A stretch of 39,952 nucleotides of DNA from Hydrogenophilaceae bacterium (GTDB lineage Bacteria; Pseudomonadota; Gammaproteobacteria; Burkholderiales; Thiobacillaceae): contig JANJWO010000035.1 in the NCBI GenBank assembly GCA_024709485.1, positions 1 to 39,952 on the forward strand, in the 5' to 3' direction. This document shows positions 9,116 through 17,975 of this stretch, in pieces. Each line of letters opens with the position of its first letter. The first letter of the stretch is position 1. The notes beneath the pieces were generated by a model. The model did not search any database, was not told where the DNA came from, and saw nothing but the letters and a program-made list of their open reading frames with translations. The translations under genes were made by a program, and so were the position numbers.

Positions 9116-9673
9116 ATGGACAAGGCGGACAACCGCATTCTGTTGAAGAAGCTGGTCGTGGTGACAGTGGGCATGTTCGGCTTCGGCTTCGCCATGGTGC
9201 CGTTCTACTACAAGATCTGCGAAGTGACCGGCATCAACTCCGGCGACGCCCAGGTGCTGGCGCGCAATACCCAGGTGGACACCCGCCGCACCATCACCCT
9301 GGAATTCGACGCCAATGTGGATGCGCATCTGCCATGGAGGTTCAGGCCGCTGCAGCGAAGCATCCGCCTGCATCCGGGCGAAATGGTGCAGGTGCTGTAC
9401 GAGGTGGAGAACCTCTCCGACCGGGACATCACCGGCCAGGCCATCCCCAGCTATGGGCCGCAACTGGCCGGCAGGTATGTGAAGAAGATCGAGTGCTTCT
9501 GTTTTACCGGGCAGACGCTCAAGGCCGGCGAGAAGAAGCAGATGCCGGTCATGATGGTGATGGATCCTGCGCTGCCAAATGATGTGCACACCGTTACGCT
9601 GTCCTACACCTTCTTTGTTCAGCCCGATTCGGGCAAGGCGGCGCAGGGCGGCAGGCCGGCGGCGAATGGCTGA
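9116..9673 (+). CDS. ctaG: Cytochrome c oxidase assembly protein CtaG/Cox11
   Basis: This membrane-anchored periplasmic copper chaperone delivers CuB to subunit I. The protein has 185 residues with one N-terminal helix (about 12-32) ending in VPFYYKICEVTG, then an immunoglobulin-like domain. The copper-binding CFCF motif is at residues 127-130 (KIECFCFTGQTL), followed by the conserved MPVMMVMDP and LSYTFF. Start and spacing place it directly after the 31-aa peptide, and its stop overlaps the DUF2970 start. The family is unmistakable. Confidence 0.97.
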   Translation: MDKADNRILLKKLVVVTVGMFGFGFAMVPFYYKICEVTGINSGDAQVLARNTQVDTRRTITLEFDANVDAHLPWRFRPLQRSIRLHPGEMVQVLYEVENLSDRDITGQAIPSYGPQLAGRYVKKIECFCFTGQTLKAGEKKQMPVMMVMDPALPNDVHTVTLSYTFFVQPDSGKAAQGGRPAANG

Positions 9674-9860
9674 GCGGCGCGGCAGCCATTGGCAGGCGGC
9701 CAGGGCGGTGTTCTGGAGCTTTTTTGGCGTCAGGAAGAAATCGCACTACGAGCAGGACGCGGGCCGGCTGAGTCCGGCCCAGGTGATCGTGGCCGGGCTG
9801 GTTGCGGCGGCGCTGCTGGTGCTGATCCTGCTTGGAATTGTGTGGCTGGTTGCGGGCTAG
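9666..9860 (+). CDS. DUF2970 single-helix membrane protein
   Basis: This 64-residue protein starts at the ATG at 9666, eight bases inside the end of cox11; the open frame continues upstream but only as antiphase cox11 sequence. The family signature SFFGVRKKSHYEQDAGRLSP is followed by one long C-terminal membrane helix. DUF2970 proteins are almost always encoded between cox11 and coxC in betaproteobacteria, so a role in oxidase assembly or as an accessory subunit is likely, but this is inference from position. Confidence 0.88.
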   Translation: MAERRGSHWQAARAVFWSFFGVRKKSHYEQDAGRLSPAQVIVAGLVAAALLVLILLGIVWLVAG

Positions 9861-9896
9861 CAGGCAACCCAACGGCAACAGGAGAGGAGACACGAC

Positions 9897-10757
9897 ATGG
9901 CTTCACAAACTGGCGGTTACTACTTGCCCGCGCCCTCCCACTGGCCCATCGTGGGTTCGGTGGCGCTTGCCCTGATGGCGCTGGGGGCGACCTTCATGAT
10001 GAATGGCCTGGGCGGCGGCTGGGTGCTGTGGCTCGGGCTGGCCGTTCTGGCGCTGATGCTGTTTGGCTGGTTCGGGACGGTCATCGGCGAAAGCGTAAGC
10101 GGCAAGCACAACAAGCAGGTCGACCAGTCCTTCCGCTGGGGCATGAGCTGGTTCATCTTCTCGGAGGTGATGTTCTTCGGCGCCTTCTTCGGCGCGCTGT
10201 TCTACATGCGCGTCCTTGCGGTGCCCTGGCTCGGCTCGGGCGACACGATGGAGCAATTGTGGCGCGGCTACACGGCGACCTGGCCGACCGCGGGCCCCGG
10301 CCTCGCCGCCGACGGCTACAAGTTCACCCCGATGGGGGCCTGGGGCATCCCGGCCATCAATACCCTGCTGCTGCTGACTTCGGGCGCGACCGTGACCTGG
10401 GCGCACTGGGGGCTGAAGAAGAGTAAGCGGGGCCAGCTGATCCTGGGCCTGTTCCTGACCGTTGCGCTGGGCCTGAGCTTCCTGGGGCTGCAGGCGTACG
10501 AGTATGTGCACGCCTACCGCGAACTGGGGCTGACGCTGGGTGCCGGCGCGTACGGCGCGACCTTCTTCATGCTGACCGGCTTCCACGGTTTTCATGTGAC
10601 GGTGGGCACGCTGATGCTGATCGTGATTCTGGGCCGCTCCATTAAGGGGCACTTCACGGCCGAGCATCACTTCGGCTTCGAGGGCGTGGCCTGGTACTGG
10701 CATTTTGTGGACGTGGTTTGGCTGGGCTTGTTCATCTTCGTGTACTGGCTGGTTTAA
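9897..10757 (+). CDS. ctaE: Cytochrome c oxidase subunit III
   Basis: This subunit (also named coxC) stabilises the aa3 oxidase core and its proton uptake. The 286-residue protein has about seven helices. Recognisable segments are YYLPAPSHWPIVGS at the N-terminus, RWGMSWFIFSEVMFFGAFFGALFY, LTGFHGFHVTVGTLML and FEGVAWYWHFVDVVWLGLFIFVYW. The loop after helix III (residues 105-130) has the betaproteobacterial insertion type. AGGAGAGGAG stands before the ATG. A bidirectional terminator follows immediately, ending the coxB operon. Confidence 0.97.
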   Translation: MASQTGGYYLPAPSHWPIVGSVALALMALGATFMMNGLGGGWVLWLGLAVLALMLFGWFGTVIGESVSGKHNKQVDQSFRWGMSWFIFSEVMFFGAFFGALFYMRVLAVPWLGSGDTMEQLWRGYTATWPTAGPGLAADGYKFTPMGAWGIPAINTLLLLTSGATVTWAHWGLKKSKRGQLILGLFLTVALGLSFLGLQAYEYVHAYRELGLTLGAGAYGATFFMLTGFHGFHVTVGTLMLIVILGRSIKGHFTAEHHFGFEGVAWYWHFVDVVWLGLFIFVYWLV

Positions 10758-10777
10758 GCCCCGCGGCCGACATGAGA

Positions 10778-10804
10778 AAGGCCGCGCGATGCGCGGCCTT
10801 TTTT
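10778..10804. terminator. Bidirectional Rho-independent terminator
   Basis: AAGGCCGCGC (10778-10787) and GCGCGGCCTT (10791-10800) form a perfect ten-base-pair stem with a three-base loop, followed by a T-run on the plus strand to 10804. It separates coxC from the convergent DUF2909 gene. On the minus strand the matching T-tract is only about three bases, so termination should be stronger for the cox operon. Confidence 0.9.
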
Positions 10805-10826
10805 CTTCGGATTGGCGCCGGCCGGC

Positions 10827-11030
10827 TCAGCCGCGCAGGCCGGTTTGCGGAATCCAGCCGAAGTAATAGCCCGCCATGAGCAGCACGAACAGGAGGATGG
10901 AAAGCGAGATGCGGATGGTCAGGGCCTTGACGGTGCGCTCGGATTGGCCTTTGTCCTTGACCAGATAAAACAGTGCGCTGCCCAGGCTGAAAATGATGAA
11001 GACGATGAATAGCAGGACGACGATGCGCAT
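10827..11030 (-). CDS. DUF2909 twin-helix membrane protein
   Basis: This 67-residue protein has two hydrophobic helices (about 2-24 and 38-60) separated by a charged loop containing KDKGQSERTVKALTIRISLS, the DUF2909 pattern. Proteins of this family sit between coxC and surf1 in many betaproteobacterial oxidase clusters, often on the opposite strand as here. The function is unknown. The start codon is preceded by GGAAA, which lies inside a perfect 12-base palindrome (11034-11045). Confidence 0.88.
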   Translation of the reverse strand: MRIVVLLFIVFIIFSLGSALFYLVKDKGQSERTVKALTIRISLSILLFVLLMAGYYFGWIPQTGLRG

Positions 11031-11033
11031 GGG

Positions 11034-11045
11034 ATTTCCGGAAAT
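11034..11045. promoter_or_regulatory. 12-bp palindrome over the DUF2909 ribosome site
   Basis: ATTTCCGGAAAT is a perfect palindrome located between the divergent DUF2909 and surf1 genes. It includes the likely Shine-Dalgarno of DUF2909. It may be an operator or chance; a perfect 12-mer palindrome is expected roughly ten times by chance in a window this long. Confidence 0.25.
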
Positions 11046-11079
11046 GAACCGCTCGGCGTTTTAGTTTAACCTTACAGTG

Positions 11080-11808
11080 ATGCGTTCAGGCAACCTCGTT
11101 TTCCGCCCCGGCCTGTGGCCTACCCTGGCCGCCGCCTTCTTCTTCGGGCTGACCCTGTGGCTGGGGAACTGGCAGTTGTCGCGCGCCGACTACAAGCGCG
11201 GGCTGCAGGCACGCTATGACCGCATGCAGGAGGAGGGCGCCGTGCAGATTGGCGCCGCGACGGTGGCCAAGGAGGATTTGCTGTACCGACCGGTTGCGGT
11301 GCGCGGCGAGTTCCTGGCCGGGCAGGAAATATTCCTAGACAACCGGATGTACAAAACCCGTGCGGGTTACCATGTGCTCGAGCCTTTTCGGATCGAGGGC
11401 TCGGCGCAGCACGTGCTGGTCAACCGCGGCTGGGTGGAGGTGGTGAATGCGCGCCGGGATGTGCTGCCGCATGTGAAACCGGTCGCGGGGGTCGTGAGCT
11501 TGCGGGGCATCGCGCTCGACACCCGGAGCCGCTACCTGGAACTGAAGGGCGCGGAGCCGCGGGGGCGGCTGTGGCAGAACCTCGACTTCGAGCGCTATCG
11601 GCGGGCGTTCGGCAAATCGCTGCAGCCGATCCTGATCGAGCAGGTTTCCGATACGAAAGACGGCCTGGTGCGGGACTGGCCGCGGCCGGACACGGGCGTG
11701 GGGACGCACATCAGCTATGCCATCCAGTGGTTCGGGCTGGCGGCGGCGATTGCGGTGCTGTGGCTGGCGCTGAATGTAAAACGAGAAAATGCGGCGGGGG
11801 ACGGGTGA
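11080..11808 (+). CDS. SURF1 family oxidase assembly protein
   Basis: SURF1/Shy1 proteins help insert heme A into subunit I. The 242-residue product has helices at the two ends (about residues 10-30 and 213-233) flanking a periplasmic domain. Family motifs seen are GNWQLSRADYK, YRPVAVRGEFL, the LDNRMYKTRAGYHVLEPF block, VNRGWVEV and the C-terminal HISYAIQWFGLAAAIAVLW. A GTG one codon upstream (11077) is an equally possible start. No clear Shine-Dalgarno is visible. The stop overlaps the next gene by four bases. Confidence 0.93.
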   Translation: MRSGNLVFRPGLWPTLAAAFFFGLTLWLGNWQLSRADYKRGLQARYDRMQEEGAVQIGAATVAKEDLLYRPVAVRGEFLAGQEIFLDNRMYKTRAGYHVLEPFRIEGSAQHVLVNRGWVEVVNARRDVLPHVKPVAGVVSLRGIALDTRSRYLELKGAEPRGRLWQNLDFERYRRAFGKSLQPILIEQVSDTKDGLVRDWPRPDTGVGTHISYAIQWFGLAAAIAVLWLALNVKRENAAGDG

Positions 11809-12365
11809 ATCGCGTCAGACATAATCGAGTCAAACTGCTGCTGCTGATCGGGCTGTTCGCCCTGCCGGTGGCGGCTTCCTACCTTGCCTACTACGTGTGG
11901 CAGCCGACGGCGCGCAAGAATTACGGCGAACTCGTCAAGCAGGTGGATGTGCGGCTCTCCGGCGCCGGCCTCGGCGGCGGAAACTTCGATGCGGCCAGCC
12001 TGAAAGGCAAGTGGGTCATGGTGTACGTGGGCGGCGGCGAATGCGCGAAGCCTTGCCGGGAGCTGCTTTACTTCATGCGCCAGACCCGCATGGCGCAAGG
12101 CAAGGAGATGGCGCGCATCGAGCGCCTGTGGCTGCTTACCGATGAGGCGGTGCCGGCCCCTGAATTGCGGGCATACCACGATGGCCTGCATTACCTGAAG
12201 CCGCGGCTGCCGCCGGCCCGGCAATTTGCCGGCAGCGAGACCGGGGCGTACCTTTACATGATCGACCCGCTGGGGCACCTCATGATGCGCTGGCCGCAGA
12301 ATCCCGATCCCAGCCGCATGATCCGGGACATCAGGCTGCTCCTGAAAGCTTCGCAGATCGGATAG
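11805..12365 (+). CDS. SCO-like oxidase assembly protein with CxxxC
   Basis: This 186-residue protein starts with GTG (11805-11807) overlapping the surf1 stop. One N-terminal helix anchors a thioredoxin-like domain. The motif ECAKPCREL puts Cys80 and Cys84 in a CxxxC arrangement like SCO copper chaperones, but without the proline that usually follows the second cysteine. YMIDPLGHLMMRWP near the end resembles the SCO C-terminal strand. Its fixed place between surf1 and ctaA argues for a role in oxidase copper or thiol handling. That role is inference; a true SCO protein is encoded at 14816. Confidence 0.8.
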   Translation: MNRVRHNRVKLLLLIGLFALPVAASYLAYYVWQPTARKNYGELVKQVDVRLSGAGLGGGNFDAASLKGKWVMVYVGGGECAKPCRELLYFMRQTRMAQGKEMARIERLWLLTDEAVPAPELRAYHDGLHYLKPRLPPARQFAGSETGAYLYMIDPLGHLMMRWPQNPDPSRMIRDIRLLLKASQIG

Positions 12366-12367
12366 TC

Positions 12368-13351
12368 ATGAATCTTTACCGAAAACTGATTCCGTTCGCG
12401 CTGCTGCTGGCTGTGGGGGTTGTGGCGCTGGGCGCGTATGTGCGGCTCTCGGATGCCGGGCTGGGTTGCCCGGACTGGCCCGGCTGCTACGGCAAGATCA
12501 CGCCGCATCACGCGAGCGCGGCGATCAACGAGGCGCAGGCGCAGAACCCCGGCGGCCCCGTCACTCCCGCCAAGGCCTGGAAGGAAATGGCGCACCGCTA
12601 TTTCGCCGGCGCGCTGGGCTTGCTGGTGCTGGCCCTCGCGGTTCTTGCCACCCGGCACCGCCTAGAAACACGGGGCTCTCCCGCCTTGCCGGTCGCGCTG
12701 CTTTGCGTGGTCGTCTTCCAGGCGCTGCTCGGCATGTGGACGGTGACGGAACTGCTGAAACCCTTCATCGTGACCGCGCATCTGCTCGGCGGCATGACCA
12801 CCGTGGCGCTGCTGGTCTGGCTATGGCAGCGCGAATCCGGCCCCTCGCTCAGAGGCATGGCCGATGTGCGGGCCTTGCGGCGGTGGGGCGTGCTGGCGCT
12901 GGCCGCGGTGGCGCTCCAGATCGTGCTGGGCGGCTGGGTGAGCACCAACTACGCGGCGCTGGCCTGCCAGGATTTCCCGCTCTGCCATGGCGAGTGGGTG
13001 CCGGCAATGGACTTCGAGCCCGCGTTCACGCCCCACCGCGAACTGGGCAGGGACGCTTCCGGAAATTTCCTGTCGCTGCCGGCGCTCACCGCCATTCATT
13101 GGACGCATCGGTTGTGGGCCTTGGGCGCGCTGGCGTTTGCCGGCATCCTCGCCGTCAAGCTGGCGCGCCAGCGCGGCCTGTGCGTTTTGGGCGCCCTGCT
13201 CGGGTTGTTGCTGGCGGCACAGATCGGCATGGGCATCGCCAATGTCTGGCTTGGGCTGCCGCTGGCGCTGGCGGTCGCCCACAATGCCGGCGCGGCGTTG
13301 TTGCTGGTCACGCTGGTGATGGTTAATTTCAAGCTCTTCCGGATGAGGTGA
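12368..13351 (+). CDS. ctaA: Heme A synthase (COX15/CtaA)
   Basis: This membrane enzyme oxidises the C8 methyl of heme O to the formyl group of heme A, the cofactor of the aa3 oxidase. The 327-residue protein has about eight helices. Signatures include [21 protein letters not shown] at the first loop, EMAHRYFAG with a heme-ligand His, [17 protein letters not shown], and [15 protein letters not shown] and [10 protein letters not shown] in the second half. It begins two bases after the SCO-like gene and is followed four bases later by ctaB. Confidence 0.96.
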   Translation: MNLYRKLIPFALLLAVGVVALGAYVRLSDAGLGCPDWPGCYGKITPHHASAAINEAQAQNPGGPVTPAKAWKEMAHRYFAGALGLLVLALAVLATRHRLETRGSPALPVALLCVVVFQALLGMWTVTELLKPFIVTAHLLGGMTTVALLVWLWQRESGPSLRGMADVRALRRWGVLALAAVALQIVLGGWVSTNYAALACQDFPLCHGEWVPAMDFEPAFTPHRELGRDASGNFLSLPALTAIHWTHRLWALGALAFAGILAVKLARQRGLCVLGALLGLLLAAQIGMGIANVWLGLPLALAVAHNAGAALLLVTLVMVNFKLFRMR

Positions 13352-13355
13352 TCGC

Positions 13356-14255
13356 ATGGCAACGAGTCTCATGCTGAACAATACGAGCTGTCGCTGTCGG
13401 GAGTACCTGGCCCTGTGCAAGATTCGCGTGGTGTCGCTGATCGTGTTCACCGCGGTGATCGGCATGTTCCTCGCCACGCCGGGCATGGTGCCCTTGCAGG
13501 CGCTGTGGGCCGGCACCCTCGGCATCGCCCTGGTGGCGGCGGCGGCGGCGGCCTGCAATTGCCTGGTCGAGCAGAAAATCGATGCCGTCATGGCGCGCAC
13601 GCGCGCGCGACCGTTGCCGCGCGGCAGGCTCAGCAACGCCCAGGCGATCCTCTTTTCCGGCGTCATCGGCGGCGCGGGGTTGTATTTGCTCGACGCCTTC
13701 GTCAACCCGCTGACCATGTGGCTGACGCTGGGGACTTTCGTCGGCTATGCGGTGATTTACACCATCATCCTCAAGCCGGCGACGCCGCAGAACATCGTGA
13801 TCGGCGGGGCATCCGGCGCCATGCCGCCGGTGCTGGGCTGGGCGGCGGTGACAGGCGAAATCGGCCATGACGCGCTGTTGCTGTTCCTGATCATTTTTGC
13901 CTGGACGCCACCGCATTTCTGGGCGCTGGCGCTCTATCGCAGGGAGGAATACGCGCGGGCCGGGCTGCCCATGCTCCCGGTCACGCACGGCGAGAAGTTC
14001 ACCGGCTTGCATGTGCTGTTCTATACCGTCATTCTGCTGGCGGTCAGCATTCTGCCGGTCACCACTGGCATGGGCGGCTGGATCTATCTGCTGGCCGCAG
14101 TGGCGCTGGGAGGCAGGTTCATTGCCTATGGCTGGGGCCTGTGGCGCGATTACTCCGACGCGCTGGCGAGGCGGACTTTCCGGTTTTCGCTTTGGTATTT
14201 GGGCCTTCTGTTCGCAGCCATGCTGGTGGACCATTATTTCAGGCTGCCGGTCTGA
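13356..14255 (+). CDS. ctaB: Heme O synthase (protoheme IX farnesyltransferase)
   Basis: This UbiA-family prenyltransferase adds a farnesyl group to heme B, giving heme O for CtaA. The 299-residue, nine-helix protein shows the first Asp-rich site as [20 protein letters not shown] (family form NxxxDxxxD; here Glu replaces the first Asp) and the second region [55 protein letters not shown] is intact. It sits four bases after ctaA. No terminator is visible; the Rrf2 promoter follows. Confidence 0.96.
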   Translation: MATSLMLNNTSCRCREYLALCKIRVVSLIVFTAVIGMFLATPGMVPLQALWAGTLGIALVAAAAAACNCLVEQKIDAVMARTRARPLPRGRLSNAQAILFSGVIGGAGLYLLDAFVNPLTMWLTLGTFVGYAVIYTIILKPATPQNIVIGGASGAMPPVLGWAAVTGEIGHDALLLFLIIFAWTPPHFWALALYRREEYARAGLPMLPVTHGEKFTGLHVLFYTVILLAVSILPVTTGMGGWIYLLAAVALGGRFIAYGWGLWRDYSDALARRTFRFSLWYLGLLFAAMLVDHYFRLPV

Positions 14256-14313
14256 GCCTGGGCGGGCGCACTGCCGCCGGAAAAATAGAGCAGGGATATT
14301 CAGACCACTTTGT

Positions 14314-14338
14314 TATAATTTTGGATTAGTCAAATTAT
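14314..14338 (+). promoter_or_regulatory. Rrf2 gene -10 box overlapped by a dyad (candidate operator)
   Basis: TATAAT at 14314-14319 is a consensus -10; its -35 is poor. ATAATTT (14315-14321) and AAATTAT (14332-14338) form a perfect inverted repeat with a ten-base spacer, an overall size common for dimeric Rrf2/IscR/NsrR sites. The dyad covers the -10 and the likely transcription start, 17 bases before the Rrf2 start codon, as expected for an autoregulatory operator. Confidence 0.5.
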
Positions 14339-14354
14339 TTTGGGTAGCGCCTAA

Positions 14355-14819
14355 ATGATTCTGTCCCGCACCAGCCAATACGCCGTCCAGGCCTTGATCT
14401 ACATGGCGACGCAGCCTTCGGGCTCGCCCATTCTCAACAAGGATATCGCAGCCAAGCTCAACGTGCCGGCGCCGTATCTGGCGAAAATCCTGCAGAACCT
14501 GGCCAAGGGCAACCTCCTGTATTCGTTTCGCGGGCGCCTGGGTGGGTTCTGCCTCAAGGAAGACGGCCTGGAGACGACGCTGATGGATGTCCTGCTGCTG
14601 ACCGAAGGCCCCTCGTTCACCCAGAGCTGCTTGCTGGGGTTGAAGAAGTGCTCTGATGAAACGGCCTGCCCGGTCCACTTCCGCTGGAAGCCGGTGAAGG
14701 AAAAAATCATCGGCCTGCTGAAGGAAACCACCCTGGATAAGCTGGCCAAGGCCGTGCAGTCGGGGAAATACAGGCTGTCCGACCTTCCCGGGGCCGCTTT
14801 CGAACAGCTCACCCCATGA
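14355..14819 (+). CDS. Rrf2 family Fe-S transcriptional regulator
   Basis: The 154-residue protein opens with MILSRTSQYAVQALIYMA and a winged helix-turn-helix (LNKDIAAKLNVPAPYLAKILQNL, wing RGRLGGF), the IscR/NsrR/RsrR class. Cys92, Cys99 and Cys105 are spaced C-x6-C-x5-C, close to the cluster-binding loop of IscR and NsrR, so an oxygen- or NO-sensitive Fe-S cluster is likely. It overlaps the SCO gene (ATGA) and sits between the aa3 and cbb3 oxidase clusters, which makes control of oxidase genes plausible. Which Fe-S signal it senses cannot be read from sequence. Confidence 0.9.
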   Translation: MILSRTSQYAVQALIYMATQPSGSPILNKDIAAKLNVPAPYLAKILQNLAKGNLLYSFRGRLGGFCLKEDGLETTLMDVLLLTEGPSFTQSCLLGLKKCSDETACPVHFRWKPVKEKIIGLLKETTLDKLAKAVQSGKYRLSDLPGAAFEQLTP

Positions 14820-15409
14820 GAGCGGTATGGCTGGCGGCGCTGCTGGCGCTGCTGGCAGCCTGCGGGCCCGCGGAAACGCCGCCGCCCGCGCCGAAATTCC
14901 TCGCCACCGACATCACCGGCGCAAGCTGGGGGCGCGACTTCAGGCTGATTGATCACAACGGGCAAGTGCGCACGCTCGCGGATTTTCGCGGCAAGGTGGT
15001 GGCGTTGTTCTTTGGGTATACCCATTGCCCGGATGTCTGCCCGACCACGCTGTCGGATTTCGCCATGGCCATACGCGAGCTCGGCGAGGACGGGAACAGG
15101 GTCCAGGTGCTGTTCGTGACCGTCGACCCGGAGCGGGATACGCCGGCGCTCCTGGCCGAATACGTGCCGTCCTTCAACCCCGGTTTTCTCGGCCTGTATA
15201 CCGATCCGGCTTCGCTGGCGGAACTGGCGAAGGAATTCAAGGTGGTCTATCAAAAGAATTCCGTGACGGGGGCGGCGGACTACCTGATCGATCACAGTGC
15301 GGGAACCTATGTCTTTGATGGCCATGGGAAAATCCGCCTGCATATCGCCTACGGCACGAGTCCGGCCGCAATTGCCAAGGACTTGCGCACCCTGCTCGCG
15401 CAGGGGTGA
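14816..15409 (+). CDS. SCO1/SenC copper chaperone lipoprotein
   Basis: SCO proteins load copper into the CuA site of CoxB, and in some bacteria support cbb3 oxidase. The 197-residue product starts with a lipoprotein signal ending LLAACGP (lipidated Cys about residue 16). The copper-binding CPDVCP is at residues 71-76 and the third ligand His160 lies in DHSAGTYVFD, so all copper ligands are intact. It is translationally coupled to the Rrf2 regulator through ATGA. No terminator is seen after it. Confidence 0.95.
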   Translation: MRAVWLAALLALLAACGPAETPPPAPKFLATDITGASWGRDFRLIDHNGQVRTLADFRGKVVALFFGYTHCPDVCPTTLSDFAMAIRELGEDGNRVQVLFVTVDPERDTPALLAEYVPSFNPGFLGLYTDPASLAELAKEFKVVYQKNSVTGAADYLIDHSAGTYVFDGHGKIRLHIAYGTSPAAIAKDLRTLLAQG

Positions 15410-15435
15410 GGGCATTGAACTTTGACCGGCGCGGC

Positions 15436-15465
15436 TTGTCGCTGGAGCCTGGTTTCAGTTACAAT
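15436..15465 (+). promoter_or_regulatory. Probable promoter of the cbb3 oxidase operon
   Basis: TTGTCG (15436-15441) and TACAAT (15460-15465) are 18 bases apart, about 80 bases before ccoN. An AT-rich leader (15465-15515) follows. I do not see an FNR/ANR-type TTGAT-N4-ATCAA site in the 138-base region, although such sites are usual for cbb3 genes in this class. Confidence 0.5.
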
Positions 15466-15547
15466 ATCTCGCTACTTATTTAAGCATATTTGCGTTTTCT
15501 AAAATTAATTACCGGCTTACCGGGGCTTTATCTAAAGCGGGGGTGTC

Positions 15548-17008
15548 ATGGCTATAGCAACGTACTCGTCAGCTGAGCAGTACAATTTCGATATTGTCAA
15601 AAAATTCGCCATCATGGCCCTGGTCTGGGCCGTGGTCGGCATGAGCGTCGGCGTCTATATCGCCTCCGAACTGGCGTGGCCCTTCCTCAACTTCGACAGT
15701 CCCTACTTTTCCTTCGGTCGCTTCCGGCCGGTGCACACCAGCGCGGTGATTTTCGGCTTCGGCGGCTCAGCGCTGTTTGCCACCTCCTACTACGTGGTGC
15801 AGCGCACCTGCCAGACCCGCCTGGCGCTCGAAGGCATGGCGAGTTTCACGTTCTGGGGCTGGCAGGCCGTCATCGTACTGGCCGCGCTGTCCTATCTCAT
15901 GGGCTATTCCCAGGGCCGCGAATACGCCGAGATGGAGTGGCCGATCGATATCCTGGTCGAGGCGGTGTGGGTGTCCTACCTGCTCGTGTTCGTCGGCACC
16001 ATCATGCGCCGCAAGCAGCCGCACATCTATGTCGCCAACTGGTTTTATCTCGCCTTCATCCTGGCGACGGCGCTGCTGCACACCTTCAACAACCTGGCCA
16101 TGCCGATCAACCTGTTTTCCATGAAGTCCTACAGCCTGTTCTCGGGCACCCAGGACGCCATGACCCAGTGGTGGTACGGCCATAACGCGGTGGGCTTCTT
16201 CCTGACCGCCGCCTTCCTCGGCATGATGTACTACTTCGTGCCCAAGCAGGCCGGCCGCCCGATCTACTCCTACCGCCTGTCCATCGTCCATTTCTGGGCG
16301 CTGAGCTTCATGTACATGTGGGTGGGCGCGCACCACCTGCACTGGACCGCGCTGCCGGACTGGACCTCCACCCTGGCCGCGACTTTCTCCATCCTGCTCT
16401 TGATGCCGTCCTGGGGCGGCATGATCAACGGCATCATGACCCTGTCGGGCGCCTGGGACAAGCTGCGCACCGACCCGGTGATGCGCTTCCTGATCGTGGC
16501 GCTGTCCTTCTACGGCATGTCCACCTTCGAGGGCCCGATGATGTCGCTGAAGGAGGTGAACGCGCTGTCGCACTACACCGACTGGCCCGTGGGTCACGTG
16601 CATTCCGGCGCGCTGGGCTGGGTGGCGATGATTTCCTTCGGCTCCCTGTATCACATGATCCCCAAGCTGTGGGATGCCAAGCTCTACAGCACCAAGCTGG
16701 TCGAGGCCCATTTCTGGCTGGCCACCATCGGCATCCTGCTCTACATCATCGCGATGTGGATTTCGGGCATCACCCAGGGCCTGATGGGGCGCGCCACCGA
16801 CGAGTTCGGCAACCTGCAGTACTCGTTTGTCGAGTCGGTGGCGGCGATGATGCCGTTCTACATGATGCGCGCCATCGGCGGCGCCTTCTTCCTGACCGGC
16901 GTGCTGCTGATGGTTTACAACATCTACAAGACCATCCGTCTGGCCAAGCTGGAAGAGGCTGCGCTTGAAGCCAGGCTGGCTTCCAAGATGGTGAATGTCG
17001 GGGCCTAA
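15548..17008 (+). CDS. ccoN: cbb3-type cytochrome c oxidase subunit I
   Basis: This is the catalytic subunit of the high-affinity oxidase used at low oxygen. The 486-residue, twelve-helix protein has [15 protein letters not shown] (low-spin heme His), [19 protein letters not shown] (CuB His region; note YGHNAV typical of C-family oxidases), [15 protein letters not shown] (CuB His pair), and [14 protein letters not shown] (heme b3 and b His). The absence of the HPEVY motif separates it from CoxA. The ATG follows GGGGGTGTC. It starts the ccoNOQP run. Confidence 0.98.
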   Translation: MAIATYSSAEQYNFDIVKKFAIMALVWAVVGMSVGVYIASELAWPFLNFDSPYFSFGRFRPVHTSAVIFGFGGSALFATSYYVVQRTCQTRLALEGMASFTFWGWQAVIVLAALSYLMGYSQGREYAEMEWPIDILVEAVWVSYLLVFVGTIMRRKQPHIYVANWFYLAFILATALLHTFNNLAMPINLFSMKSYSLFSGTQDAMTQWWYGHNAVGFFLTAAFLGMMYYFVPKQAGRPIYSYRLSIVHFWALSFMYMWVGAHHLHWTALPDWTSTLAATFSILLLMPSWGGMINGIMTLSGAWDKLRTDPVMRFLIVALSFYGMSTFEGPMMSLKEVNALSHYTDWPVGHVHSGALGWVAMISFGSLYHMIPKLWDAKLYSTKLVEAHFWLATIGILLYIIAMWISGITQGLMGRATDEFGNLQYSFVESVAAMMPFYMMRAIGGAFFLTGVLLMVYNIYKTIRLAKLEEAALEARLASKMVNVGA

Positions 17009-17019
17009 GGAAGAACATC

Positions 17020-17769
17020 ATGCGTATCAATTTCAAGCACGAATGGATTGAAACCAACATCGGCCTGATGTTGGTGTTGACCATGCTGGCGATCAGCGTG
17101 GGCGGCCTGGTCGAGATCGCGCCGCTGTTCTTCATCGACAAGACGGTGGAAAAGGTCGAGGGCGTCAATGTCCGTCCCTACACGCCGCTGGAGCTGCGCG
17201 GCCGCGACATCTACGTGCGCGAAGGCTGCTACACCTGCCACTCGCAGATGATCCGGCCGTTCGTGGACGAGAAGCTGCGCTACGGGCATTACTCGCTGGC
17301 GGCCGAGTCGCAGTACGACCACCCCTTCCAGTGGGGCTCCAAGCGCACCGGCCCGGATCTGGCGCGCGTCGGCGGCAAGTATTCCAACGAATGGCACGTG
17401 CAGCACCTGATCGCGCCGCGCTCCATGGTGCCCGAATCGGTCATGCCGAATTACCCCTGGCTGATGCAGCTCCTCGACCAGTCCGACATTGCCGACCGCA
17501 TGAAGGCGCTGCGCGCCGTGGGCGTGCCGTATTCGCTGACCGAAGCCGAGCGCGAGGCCAACGTCAAGAACTTCGGCGAAACGGTGGCGGCGGAGCTGCA
17601 CATCCCGGATGCCAAGAAGAACCTGGTCGATCAGGCCAATCTGGGCAACTACGACGGCAACAAGGCCGGCGTTTCCGAGATGGATGCGCTGGTGGCCTAC
17701 CTGCAGGTGCTCGGGACCATGGTCGATTTCACCAAGGTCAACGAAGACGACCTGGTGCGTTCGCGCTGA
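17020..17769 (+). CDS. ccoO: cbb3-type oxidase monoheme cytochrome c subunit
   Basis: CcoO is a membrane-anchored monoheme c subunit passing electrons to CcoN. The 249-residue protein has one N-terminal helix (about residues 15-40) and the heme motif CYTCH starting at Cys70, followed by SQMIRPF, which is diagnostic of CcoO/FixO. The segment SVMPNYPWL supplies the distal Met. It lies eleven bases after ccoN with GGAAG before the ATG. Confidence 0.97.
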   Translation: MRINFKHEWIETNIGLMLVLTMLAISVGGLVEIAPLFFIDKTVEKVEGVNVRPYTPLELRGRDIYVREGCYTCHSQMIRPFVDEKLRYGHYSLAAESQYDHPFQWGSKRTGPDLARVGGKYSNEWHVQHLIAPRSMVPESVMPNYPWLMQLLDQSDIADRMKALRAVGVPYSLTEAEREANVKNFGETVAAELHIPDAKKNLVDQANLGNYDGNKAGVSEMDALVAYLQVLGTMVDFTKVNEDDLVRSR

Positions 17770-17789
17770 ATTAGGTTCGGGGTCGAGCG

Positions 17790-17975
17790 ATGGAGTGGCT
17801 GAACTGGTTTTCCAGGCCCGAGAATACGAAGCCGCTCGCCCTGCTGATTTTTTTTGTGACTTTTGTCGGCATCGTGCTGTATGTATACGGCAGCAAGAAA
17901 CGCAGCAAGCGGCTGGAATCCTACAAGGACATCCCTTTCCAGGACGACGCCCGGGACAACAAGGACGATAAGTGA
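17790..17975 (+). CDS. ccoQ: cbb3-type oxidase subunit CcoQ
   Basis: This 61-residue protein has one membrane helix (about residues 15-35) followed by a basic stretch YGSKKRSKRLESYKDIPF and an acidic tail (DDARDNKDDK). This is the usual FixQ/CcoQ layout; CcoQ stabilises the association of CcoP with the core. Its TGA stop overlaps the ccoP ATG by one base. Confidence 0.93.
   Translation: MEWLNWFSRPENTKPLALLIFFVTFVGIVLYVYGSKKRSKRLESYKDIPFQDDARDNKDDK

Noticed and set aside
15410-15547. FNR/ANR site expected upstream of ccoN
   Set aside because: TTGAAC and TTTGAC half-sites are present near 15417, but there is no second half ATCAA at the right distance.
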